The translations under genes were made by a program, and so were the position numbers. The notes under the pieces were generated by a model. It searched no databases. It was not told the origin of the DNA and saw nothing but the letters and a program-made list of their open reading frames with translations. A DNA stretch of 64,000 bases from Hyaloperonospora brassicae. Taxonomy: Eukaryota > Oomycota > Peronosporomycetes > Peronosporales > Peronosporaceae. The stretch spans positions 186,001 through 250,000 of the forward strand of contig CANTFL010000272.1 in NCBI GenBank assembly GCA_947650285.1. The letters run 5' to 3'. Below, piece after piece: positions 44,932-55,067 of the stretch (position 1 is the first letter of the stretch; each line of letters opens with the position of its first letter).

Positions 44932-45463
44932 TGTAACGGGGTTACACGTCGACTGGTAGTCGACAATAGGTGTGGTACACACAAGGGTTGGGATCCTTTT
45001 AAAGTAAGATTAGAACACAGTATCAATTGTTGAAGACTGATGTCTGTCAACCATTGATTACGAGATCTTGTAATAGGTTTATTTAGGACATAAGTGGGCA
45101 GGTTATTTACTTTGTCATACGGTGTTCTTTTAGGTTAAAAGAAGAAATACAATTCAGTTCCCATTTTGATCAACAAAAGACACGTGCCTCTCTGAGGCGT
45201 CTTGCGATCGTAAGGAAGTAGCAACGCCTTGCTAAGGCAGCTACTCCTTGTGCACTTAGTGCGATTGATTCTTTGAATCGTTTGGTCCCCCTGGAACAGG
45301 GACCGTAAGCTCTTTGAGCTTGTTGACTCTTTGAGTCGGGTTCTTTGAACCAACGTTTTGCTCTCGGAGCTGTTGACTCTTTGAGTCGGGTTCGTAGAAC
45401 CAAAGTTGTTCGTAAGAGCGTTAAGTCTTCCTCTGACTTAAGGAGCCGTGTAGCTCCGCCCCA
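44932..45463 (+). repeat. E4 5' LTR with hairpin array
   Basis: It starts TGTAACGGGGTTACA, itself a stem with a 3-nt loop. From about 45186 on it is a chain of small perfect stems, for example GCCTC/GAGGC, GCCTT/AAGGC, GGTCCC/GGGACC, AAGCTC/GAGCTT, GACTC/GAGTC and GGTTC/GAACC. PBS TGGTAGCACTCG follows at 45466. Confidence 0.9.
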
Positions 45464-45522
45464 CTTGGTAGCACTCGTAGTCAATCTACGCCTGAGTCGG
45501 TAACGACTGATCCTCTGTGAGG

Positions 45523-46557
45523 ATGGAGCAATCCACACCCCTCTCTGAGGCTCAAAAGGTCGCGCTTGAGAAGCTGACCGCAGCCGTAGGCCCTGAGTAT
45601 GTGGAGTTTCTAGCTGCACAAGGTCCCGATGTGCTCAATGCACGAGTCGAGGCCTTCACGAAGTATGAAACGGCCCTGTTAGGGCAGGTTCAAAACCAAG
45701 TAGCGTCGGCTATGCCAACACGCTACGTGGTGATGCCAACTGAAGAGGCTAAGCCTCGTCCCCTTAGGGTGGACGTTAAACATTACTCCGGGAAGGAGGG
45801 GGGAAACCTGACCCTCTGGATCCGTGAGATTGAGATGGCCATGAGCTCTGGTCTTATCTCACTGGAGTATAAGCGGGTCTCGCTGGCCATCTCCAAGCTC
45901 GATGGAAGAGCTAGAGAGTGGGCTCTGACGTGTGGCACGTCGGTCGACTTGGCGTTTCCCACATGGGATTCGCTCAAGTTAGACCTTTTGCGAGTTTTCT
46001 CGCCGCCTAACCAGGCCTATCGCGTGCGCTCACGCTTCTTGTCTACCCGTCAGGGTAAGAATGAGTTAACGGAATATGTCCAGGAGTTGAGAACTATGAT
46101 GGCTGCTATGCAGTCTGACCCTCTCCCTGAGACAGTCTATGTGACTGTCTTCATAGAAGGTCTTCGCAATGGCGTTGCCAGGACCGAGGTGTTTCGGGTC
46201 CATCCATCTACTTTTGAAGAGGCGGTGAGCATCGCTCAAAATGCTGAACACAACTTCAAGTCGGCCAGACTTATTTGGAATGGGTACAGCCTAAGCTTTG
46301 CGAAGGCAGCCTCTGCGAGAACCTCGGCTTACTGTAAGCCAGAACCGATGGATCTCAGCTATGCTGAAGATGAAGTTGAAGCGGAGCTTCATGTTGCAGA
46401 GCAACGACAGGATGTGAAACGCTGTTATATGTGCGGAAGCACTAAACACTTGCGTCCCACTTGTCCTTTGCGTAAGCAACAACCGACTCATATGGGTCGA
46501 AACCCCAGCCACAACCAGAAACCTGGTATGGCACGGGGAAACGTCGACACCCAGTAG
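45523..46557 (+). CDS. E4 gag
   Basis: 344 codons from ATG 45523 (MEQSTPLSEAQKVALEKL). The capsid part includes LTLWIREIEMAMSSG and LLRVFSPPNQAYRVRSRFLS. A CX2CX4HX4C knuckle CYMCGSTKHLRPTC is near residue 305. The open frame is complete, while pol behind it is broken. The pre-gag leader between 45464 and 45522 is short. Confidence 0.87.
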   Translation: MEQSTPLSEAQKVALEKLTAAVGPEYVEFLAAQGPDVLNARVEAFTKYETALLGQVQNQVASAMPTRYVVMPTEEAKPRPLRVDVKHYSGKEGGNLTLWIREIEMAMSSGLISLEYKRVSLAISKLDGRAREWALTCGTSVDLAFPTWDSLKLDLLRVFSPPNQAYRVRSRFLSTRQGKNELTEYVQELRTMMAAMQSDPLPETVYVTVFIEGLRNGVARTEVFRVHPSTFEEAVSIAQNAEHNFKSARLIWNGYSLSFAKAASARTSAYCKPEPMDLSYAEDEVEAELHVAEQRQDVKRCYMCGSTKHLRPTCPLRKQQPTHMGRNPSHNQKPGMARGNVDTQ

Positions 46558-46613
46558 GCGCGGGGCGCCCTACTGGGGTAGAACTGAGTTCTGTTGCTTC
46601 TCTACGAGGTAGA

Positions 46614-48620
46614 GTGAAACATGGCTTAGCCCCACCGAGCTATGTGCCCACCAGCACAGATCGTGGATACAAGCCTGGCTTGTTAGTCGCCGAGGTGAAG
46701 ATTAAAGGCTTTGAGAAGCATCGGTCGATCCTAATCGACTCCGGAGCATCATGCAATTATGCTCGACGTCGTTCCCTTGAGGGAAGTCAGCGATACGCTG
46801 AAGCGCTCAAAGCGCACGAGGGTGATTCAATGACCGTTCGTTTAACGACTGGAAGTCGCGTCACGGTGCCCAAAATTCCGTTGAACTTAGGTGTGAAGTT
46901 TTTGGACTTTGACAACATTGAACGCTGTCTTGTCCTCGATTTGGATTCGAGATAAGATCTCATCCTAGGCATGGCCTGGCTTGAACGCCATGAGCCATGG
47001 ATCAATTGGAGGTCTAATACCTTAGGCGCCACGCGCAATGTTCCTAGCGAATTTTTGGAGAGTCATGAATCCACCCTTGCTAGGCAACAAAAGCGCTATT
47101 GGCGCGAGCCATTGACGGAAGATGTCAATGTGCTGGACATTGGTATATCAGAGTTAATTAACTCCAATGTCAATGACATCAATCTTGAGTGGAGCTCTTT
47201 CACCGTATGTGAGGGGAGTTATACTCTGTTGAGTGATACTCGTTGTGATACTGAGTCACTGCATGCTGCAGGCATGGTTTTCCTAGGGCCGAGACATCAA
47301 GAATGTAATTCCCCTAATGTGAGTGGGGTGGCGCGTGAAATCCCACCGAGTGAGGGCGGCCGAGGTGGCACCCCACTGAATGTCGGTAATGACATTGTTG
47401 GCGAGTAGACAGAGTGTTCAGGGCTAGGACCGATGGCTGTATTGAAGTGGTACGTCTATATTTACTGGGTGAAGCGTTCGAGTTGCGTAAAACTTCACCA
47501 GATGTCGTTCAAGACATGAGCTCTCGTATAGAGCGTGCTAAGATGAATAGCAACCAAGGGGACCCTACTTTCCCGGCCTCTACTAGGCGTAAGGTTTCTT
47601 TGAGGAAACAATCTCAGCGTAGGGTGGCAACTGTTAAGAGCCCCACGTCTAAGAAGTCACGAAGTGATAATAGTAATTATACACTATATACACTTGTCAA
47701 TGGGTTGACTGGCCATGTTGATGGCAACATTAGCCTTGAGACTCTTCCATCTTTGGATACTCTCTTTGAACTAGACGAAATTTCTGGCGGCGAATTTAGC
47801 CAAGCCTTACAGGCAGGAGAATTATCCGAGTTAGTGGTCATTCGACCGGATATTGAGTTGAACTCATCCTCGTTATTGGACGAGTCTGTCCTTGAGGACA
47901 CAAAGGCGGCATTGGATGCCCGTAGTGGATCGTCGATCCTTAAGGATCCTCTTGATCCTTTCTATCCTTTGGTAAAGGAATTTCCGGACGTGGTGTGTCA
48001 CAACCCACCCTCCGTTTTGCCTCCCGATAGAGGTGTACGTCATGAAATTGACTTGGTTCCTGGAACTAAATACTGCTTCACACGGCAGTGGCCTTTACCG
48101 AAGGAACGGTGTGACGTCATTGACGACTTCTTTCGTACAAAGCACGCGGCAGGAATGGTGCGTGAGAGAAAATCTCCCCATTCCACACCGATCTTCTGTG
48201 TCAAAAATCCCAATGGGAAGTGGCGCATTGTTCATGCTTACAATAAGCTTAATGCAGCCACCATCCCGGCTCAGACACCAATTCCGAGGAAGGATGTTCT
48301 TCAGAACAATATGGTGGGATGTACAATGTACAGTGCGCTCGACTTAGTCAATGGTTATTACCAACTTCTCATGCGAGAAAGCGATATTCCGCTGACAGCG
48401 GTCAGCACTCCAAGCGGTGTGCTCTGAGAGTGGCTTGTTATGCCGCAAGGGGTATCAAATGCCTGGGATACATTCAATCGTCTTGTGACACAATTGTTCA
48501 GACCTCACCGAGGATATGTACAGACGTACTTTGATTACATTTTTGTCCATATTCGTGCTATGAACGGTCGGTCAGATGTGGATAATCACATTGACCATTT
48601 ACGAGCGGTGCTCGAGTGAA
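46614..48620 (+). pseudogene. E4 protease and reverse transcriptase
   Basis: Protease active site LIDSGASCNY (about 46732-46760) is in a frame that ends with a TAA at 46953-46955, in the middle of the domain. RT runs 47414-48427 ([47 protein letters not shown]) and stops at a TGA where LWEWL expects Trp. The catalytic motif downstream reads YFDYIFVH instead of YFDD, so one of the two adjacent metal-binding Asp is lost. Another TGA follows at 48617-48619. Confidence 0.87.
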
Positions 48621-49225
48621 TGCGCACGAATAAGTTGTACGCCAACGCGTCTAAGTGCATCTTTAGTTCAGAAGAGATTCCCTTTTTAGGGTGCTTTATT
48701 GGTAAGCGAGGCCTTAGAGCGGATCCCGCTAAGGTAAAAGCCATAGTTGATTGGCCGGTATCAAAGAACCAAAACGAATTACGTAAGTGGCTTGGCCTTG
48801 CCAATTACTTGCACAAGTGCATAGCGAATTACGCAGATATGGCTCGGCCATTATCCAATATCCTTAAAAAGGATGTGGAATGGTGCTGGACTAGCACCGA
48901 GCATGATGTTTTTCAAGCAGTAAAGGAGAGTCTCCTTTATGCGCCAATCTTGGCTTTGCCTGATCCTGATCGATCTTTCAGTGTCGTCTGTGACGCATCT
49001 GACTTTGACATAGGCAGCGCCTTGTTACAGACAGATTCTGATGGACGGAAAAGCGTCATTGCGTTTGAGTCTCGGCAGCTGAAGTCTGCAGAAAAGAACT
49101 ATCCTGTTCATGACAAAGAGCTACTTGCAATGAAGTGTGCTCTCGTCAAATTCAGAGTTCATCTTCTTGGCTCTAAGTCGTTTGTGATCGATACAGATCA
49201 TGCGTCACTACGCACTGCGACCTAG
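48620..49225 (+). pseudogene. E4 RT thumb and RNase H, first part
   Basis: LRKWLGLANYLHKC, VVCDASDFDIGSALLQ, HDKELLAMKCALVKF and DTDHASLRTAT are visible. A TAG at 49223-49225 interrupts the RNase H. Confidence 0.87.
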
Positions 49226-49246
49226 TCGCCTCACCTCTCTCAGAGA

Positions 49247-50722
49247 ATGGCTCGTTGGCTTTCCTTCTTTGCCGAGTACAACTTCGAGGTGAAGTATAAG
49301 CCGGGCAAGCAGAATGCTTTGGCTGATGCGTTGTCACGCAGGCCTGACTATGAGCTTGCTCATGTTACCGCTCTGTCGTCGTCAGTCACTGACCTAATCC
49401 GTACGGCATATGCCAAGGATGAACATTGTGTAGCTCTGCTACGTGCTCTAGAGAGCGAGAAGTTAAAGTACTCGGACGTAGAATTGTCGGTACGGTTACG
49501 TGCGAGGCTACATCGATATTCCATCGATCAGGGCCTGTTGTGCTATAGCACGGATGTGGAGGATACCCCTCGCATCATTGTCCCTCATGATGAGGAGTTG
49601 AAGTATCGGATCCTCTATGAGGCACATGATACTGCGTTGAGTGGTCATCTCGGTCGTGAGAAGACCTACGGCTCAGTTAGCCAATGCTACTGGTGGCCCA
49701 AACTATACAAATGGGTGAGCACATATGTGCGTACGTGTGAAATGTGTCAACGGGTGAAACCATCACCTCACGCGGCCGCGCCGCTGGCTAGTTTGTCTAT
49801 ACCCAAAGGGTGTTGGGAGTCCATCAGTATGGATTTTCTGTTCGGATTACCGAAGGATTCGCATGGAAATACGGGTATTGTGGTCTTTGTTGACCGTTTG
49901 AGCAAGATGGCTCATTTAGAGGCAGTGCCGGATACCATTGATGGTGAAGGTACAGCTACGATGTTTATCAATCGCGTGTTTCGACAACACGGTTTGCCGT
50001 TGGCAATTGTCTCTGATAGAGATCCTCGCTTCGCTGGGAAGTTTTGGAAGTCTGTGAATAGGCGCTCGGCACAAGTTTGGGCATGTCCACAGCGGATCAT
50101 CCGCAGACTGATGGTCAAACCGAGCTAGTGAATCGCATCATCGGTGACATCTTGCGCAGTGTTTGCGCTGAAACGCCAAAGCATTAAGGTTCGATGCTAC
50201 TTGTCGTTGAGTTTTGCGTTGAATAACGCCGTGCATGCCTCACCCAGCTACACACCGTTTTATGTGAATGGTCTCACACACCCTCGCGTTCCGTTAACGC
50301 TACCACTGCGTGGTTCAGGGCTTGGTGGGGGAGGAGTTGTCGATCGGCTTGCTGATATCAGCCCTGCTACTGTTCAAAAACAGGTAAGCGAGTTTCTCGC
50401 AACGCGATTGAATGTCTTACGACATGTGCGTGACGCACTGGCTGATAGCCAAGACAAGCAGAAGGAACAAGTTGATGCTAAAGTCAGAGGTTGTATTGAG
50501 CGTTATGAGGTCGGAGACCAAGTTCTACTCAATGCTAAAAACCTACCTACAAATGTAGTGTCTGCTATCTTCAAGACAAAGTTGCGCCCGCGCTTCATTG
50601 GACCATTCACGGTCGTCGCCAAGAAGGGACTTGCGTATACGCTCAACCTTCCACGCAAATTGCGCACACACCCTGTGTTCTACGTGGGCTTATTAAGCCT
50701 TATCGGAATCCGTCCCACGTGA
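49247..50722 (+). pseudogene. E4 RNase H end and integrase
   Basis: NALADALSRRPDY ends RNase H. The integrase finger (H...H...CEMCQRVKP) is intact. Catalytic motifs SMDFLFGLP and VSDRDPRFAGKF are in frame, and a frameshift near 50065 moves the rest (TDGQTELVNRIIGD) out. A second open part at 50144-50722 holds the C-terminal segment with GPF module RFIGPFTVVAKKG and HPVFYVGLL. Confidence 0.87.
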
Positions 50723-51174
50723 ACTTGAAGGCGCTTGAGCCGGGTAGGTTGGCCTTGCCATCGGTTGCTAAATCCGTATCGGAAGGCCAAAATGAGCCTC
50801 CATCCGGGCTTGGCCCAACTCCAGCTCCTGGACACGTACTCGCATCGCGTCAAACGCACTCTGGGTCTTACTCAATGTCTCACGGAGACCACTCAGCTCG
50901 AGAAGCATCTTCTCATGCTCCTCCTTCGGTATACCGACCACCTCCGACGCTGCTCGATGAGCAAGGGAACCGCCAGTTCCATGTGGAGCGACTCCTGAAA
51001 CGACGTCATCGTCAGGGTCAATACCAGTATCTGGTGAAGTGGAGAGGGTACCCGGAGTCGGAGAGCTCGTTAGAGTATGAGACACCCCTTCGGCAGGATT
51101 GCCCATACGCCGTTGATGTTTTTAAACATCGTGGCAGGGGTCATCCCTCGACCGAGAGCGCTTCTCACCAATAG
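50719..51174 (+). pseudogene. E4 linker and chromodomain
   Basis: A Ser/Pro/His-rich linker (about 50720-50960) leads into a chromodomain: FHVERLLKRRHRQ, QYLVKWRGYPES. The opposite strand is open across the whole linker and the domain start (50768-51106). Confidence 0.85.
50768..51106 (-). other. antisense ORF 2 of E4 (coiled-coil protein)
   Basis: 112 codons opposite the linker and chromodomain. It ends in a charged Leu-rich helix (KMLLELSGLRETLSKTQSAF, VRVQELELGQARMEA), which looks like a coiled coil. Position and kind match the antisense ORF 2 of E1-E3, although the sequence is not similar by eye. Confidence 0.5.
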
Positions 51175-51454
51175 TGGTGGAGGCAGGTGGGTAGTTGGGT
51201 ACCGCTTGACCTACAACCACATCAATCGGCACAGCCAGAGCATTGAGTGTGCGAGTTCGCAACTGGTCTCTGGACTTAATCTTGGCGTAATCATACCAAA
51301 TCTTTCGTTCTAGACGAACATCTGCCACACCGGCACTTGCTCTGAGTGCTAACACGCTGCTGATGTGTCGTTTCGTATGCACCCAGTAAACGAAAGCGTT
51401 GTCTTCTTCCTCCTGTGATTCCCCTGAGAATAGATGGATGGGTATACCCTTCAT
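51122..51454 (-). other. antisense ORF 1 of E4
   Basis: 110 codons on the strand opposite pol (MKGIPIHLFSGESQEEEDNA, YWVHTKRHISSVLALRAS, RLERKIWYDYAKIKSRDQ). Upstream on the same strand (51460-51850) other coding-like pieces are seen in shifted frames with stops (RMQLAATLDGRRGYLITPLG). Together they suggest a decayed opposite-strand gene between the chromodomain and the 3' LTR. The FSGES..EE..YW pattern is faintly gag-like, but I would not claim homology. Confidence 0.5.
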
Positions 51455-52090
51455 CGATGGAACCGGTGCAACCCGTGCTTGCGTGTCAAGTCACAACGAG
51501 TATTGACTCTGAGTCGTCAAGTGAGGTTTCAGTTACCTCTCGCGAAGTACCTGTCGACTCGCCACCTCATCAGAAGATGTTGGCTCAGCGCCAATGGCCC
51601 ACGGTGCCAAGGAATGACCTGTCGTTCTTCGTATACGCTCTTCCACACCGAGTGGGGTGATCAGATATCCACGACGACCATCAAGGGTTGCAGCAAGCTG
51701 CATTCGGCGCAGAGCGCTTCCCTATCATTGTATAGCCAACTGTTGTTGCTCATCGAGCGGATTGGTGATGATTGCATCGCCCACGATGGGTGTTTGATGC
51801 GGCGCCCGATGGCGCGTTGGCTTCTCCACGCTCGGCAAATGGGTTCGGTGTAGTATGAGGCGGTGCCTCTAGCACTGTTGAGTCGGACATTGTCCTCTAT
51901 TCACCATGGATATCGGTATCGCTACCATAATTCACCTCCACATCAATGACGAGGTAGGAAGAGGGAGTCGAGGACTCATGGGGTGGCGATGCCATGGTGA
52001 TTTGTGTTTTGCCAACCGTAAGGATAAAGCGCACACACACCGTCCTCTTCGAGAAAAAAGTCGATTGACGTTTTGTTGTAAAGTCAGTCA

Positions 52091-52101
52091 GTGGGGGAGG
52101 G
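52091..52101 (+). other. E4 polypurine tract
   Basis: GTGGGGGAGGG lies directly before the 3' LTR. Confidence 0.75.
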
Positions 52102-52637
52102 TGTAACGGGGTTACATGTCAACTGGTAGTCGACAGTAGGTGTGGTACACACAAGGGTTGGGATCCTTTTAAAGTAAGGTTAGAACACAGTATCAATTGT
52201 TGAAGACTGATGTCTGTCAACGATTGATTACGAGATCTTTTGAGAGGTTTATTTAGGACATAAGTGAATAGGTAATTTACTTTGTTCTACGGTGTTATTA
52301 TAGGTTAAAAGAAGAAATAAAATTCAGTTCCCATTTTGATCAACAAAAGACACGTGCCTCTATGAGGCGTCTTGCGATCGTTAAGGAAGCAGCAACGCCT
52401 TGCTAAGGCAGCTACTCCTTGTGCACTTAGTGCGATTGATTCTTTGAATCGTTTGGTCGCCGCCCTGGAAGAGGGACCGTAAGCTCTCTGAGCTTGTTGA
52501 CTCTTTGAGTCGGGTTCTTTCAACCAAACCTTAGCTCTCTGATCTGTTGACTCTTTAAGTTGTTTTCTCTGAACCTTGAGTTGCTCATTGAGCGATAAGT
52601 CTTCCTCTGACTTAAGGAGCTGTATAGCTCCGCTACA
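52102..52637 (+). repeat. E4 3' LTR
   Basis: It starts TGTAACGGGGTTACA and ends AGCTCCGCTACA. The hairpin chain is present but several stems are damaged compared with the 5' LTR (for example GGTTC with CAACC), so the LTRs have diverged since insertion. Confidence 0.9.
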
Positions 52638-53120
52638 TGCGCCATCAGCTGATGCGTTGGATCATAAATAGGGCCAACACCTGAATTTCGATGGAATAAA
52701 TACCATCCAAGTGCGCCATAGGACCACCTTTCAAATTTGTCATCATCGAAGCGCAATTTGCCGGCTTGTCATGCGTATGGACTTTTGGTCTTTTATGCAT
52801 AAATTTCAAGCAAACTTCAGATATATGTGGTATCTGTGGTCGACCGGCCGTTGAGAAGTAGCTGTGATGCAATAGTTAGGGTAGCGATTTTATCGGTGTG
52901 ACACCCGCATACTCGCACCTGACCCCACCGAGGTCTCTTAGCATCACATTTTGATCAGTGACCATCGTGTGTACCACAAAGATGTCTATACTAACGTCTG
53001 TGATGCAAATGTACGTCGCAACTGTAGCGGCATATTTTAGCTCATTTAACTTCCTACCTCGCAACGCAGGTCGTCTTTTCGTAGTTGTTATATGACTTAC
53101 AAGAATTGGCTGTCATTGCT
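52638..53120. other. duplicated region right of E4, no confident gene
   Basis: Matches 25871-26370. The minus frame 52876-53064 (62 codons) is also open in copy 1. No domain is recognised. Confidence 0.5.
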
Positions 53121-55067
53121 TCTCTCGTGCTCGCACTCGTGCTGTTTGTTGCCTCGTCACATGTGTTGAACTAGTTTGGCGTGTCGCTCTGTGAGCGTTT
53201 CTCAACAAAATGAAGCATCGACCTGAACGCGGGGCAATCTTTCAAATGAGCTCGCTGCACCGGGTACTACTAGGCCCTTTATGTTTCTTACCCACGCAAC
53301 AACCACATATCAAATTTTAATCGAGATCATGGTTTCTAGATAGAACTACTATGAGCGGTTCAAGACCTATCTTGCGATTTACAGGCAATCTCCTCAGTTT
53401 TGAAGGCAACCTTTCAAGGTTCTGCTTGGATCAACTGAGCTGGTATGTGGGTAAGTCACGAGTCTGATTGAACGGCTTGCTGTACCCGTGGAGGCAAAAG
53501 CAAGCCGGAAAAACTTCCTCCTCTTTTACGAGCAAGCGAAGGTGGAGATGGACCTGGCTTTCGATATAAATCGCCAGCTCCAGACAAACCATTGTACGTT
53601 CCTTCATCCCTTGGATATTTGCGTAATGTTTCGCCGCTGAGCGAGAGTCCAGCCATTTGTTCGATGCACGTTCCATTTGCTGGTAAGACTGCAGTGCTGG
53701 ACAGAAGTTCGCTCTGCTTCCGCCTAAAAAGTACATTGGGATTGTGAAAACAACGTGCGGCTCGAATACAGCGCTTGACTTGCGCAGATCAGTTTTGTGG
53801 TCGCAGACGCTTCGATGATCAAGTTGAAGATGTTATTCAAATCCGAAATGTTTGATTTATTTCAGTAACATCGAGAAGGCTCAATATATATTCTGTTGTG
53901 TTGTATTCTTGTCCAAAGGCAATAAAATATGACTGTCATGTTCAGGGCTACCTCCGGCGAGCTGATCTCCATAACGCTGTAACCTCCTCCATATTGTCGA
54001 AACGGGCGGCAAATCCACCCCGTTCTATGGCCACTTCGTATCAAGTTAAGACCAGAACAAGGACTTAGTATCGCGAACGGCAATGCGTATAGATTTGGCT
54101 CGTTTCATCATGATAAGAAACGTGTGAAGCACTATCGTCGACAACGTTCTGTCAAATTGAAAACCTTATGTCTACGATTCAATGTAGTATTGGGTGCTGT
54201 CCGCGTTGCGAAGACCAGGATTTTGACCGTCGCGAACAAATGTACAGGACTAAATACTCCACTGATTGTCCACCTCTTCCAGAACGTTGTCTTGTTCAGC
54301 CCAGCTCAGCACTTTGATCGTCTTCGTGTGACGAACAAGCTATAAATCGACATCGGAGTCCGGCGCGCTATGTAAGCTTGGCTCCCGGATCTTGCTTCAG
54401 ACGACCGTGGAGGTAAATCGCCTCATCAGCAGGGTGAAGTACGGTAGTCTCGAGACCGGTTTCCTGTGTTGTTCTAGGTACTTTTGGATCGGCAGAGTGG
54501 TGATATCTCTTTTGGCTGCTTCGCTCCACTTTCCAATCGCTTCAATTGATTGGCCTCTTAACTATTAAACAGCCATCCGGTAAGTTTTGGTCTTCGCGAT
54601 GCCATTGAAATCTCTGTCCACTGACTCAAGAAATAGCTTATTATTGACTTTCGATCCACATCATGTAAAAATTGCGCTTGAAGCATGCCACCCGGGCGCT
54701 GTTGGTGTTGTGAAGTTCGATGCTGGACTGCTATTGTCAAGCTACTACGGACCTCAACTGGCTTTTTGCATGTGGTATGCTGCTCGCTACCAATTAATCC
54801 TCTGTGGCGCGCGTCTCGGAAAATGCAGATGTTGGTTGTGTTTCGCTAAAGCGCGTGCACGCGCGTTCCCTGTGATTGTCATATGAGAGTCATGCTCTCC
54901 GTGCACGGACTCAGCAGGCGGTGCCGGTTTGTTGGATCCCTGCACGTGCAGATTGGTACTTGTTGGACCATTTGCAGCAATAAAAACAATCCACATATCA
55001 GTTGATCAAGTCTCAATCACACCTCGGCAAATATCGACAAGAACAAAGACGATTGCGGCTTCATAGC
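53121..55067. other. copy-2-specific 1.95-kb stretch, unrecognised
   Basis: Absent from copy 1, where E3 stands between the same flanks. The minus frame 53431-53736 (ANIQGMKERTMVCLELAIYI) and several short minus-strand pieces further right (FLSQWTEISMASRRPKLTGW) look protein-like but are broken by stops. No terminal repeats or target duplication were found at its borders, so it is more likely ancestral sequence lost from copy 1 than an insertion. Confidence 0.45.

Larger units (their letters stand above)
44932..52637 (+). mobile_element. Ty3/gypsy chromodomain element E4 (different family)
   Basis: LTRs are 44932-45463 and 52102-52637. Flanks TGCAC (44927-44931) and TGCGC (52638-52642) are a 5-bp target duplication with one mismatch, and copy 1 of the duplication shows the empty site. 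The order is gag, PR, RT, RNase H, integrase, chromodomain, then about 1 kb with opposite-strand frames, PPT and LTR. Pol has stops, frameshifts and a lost catalytic residue. Confidence 0.93.
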
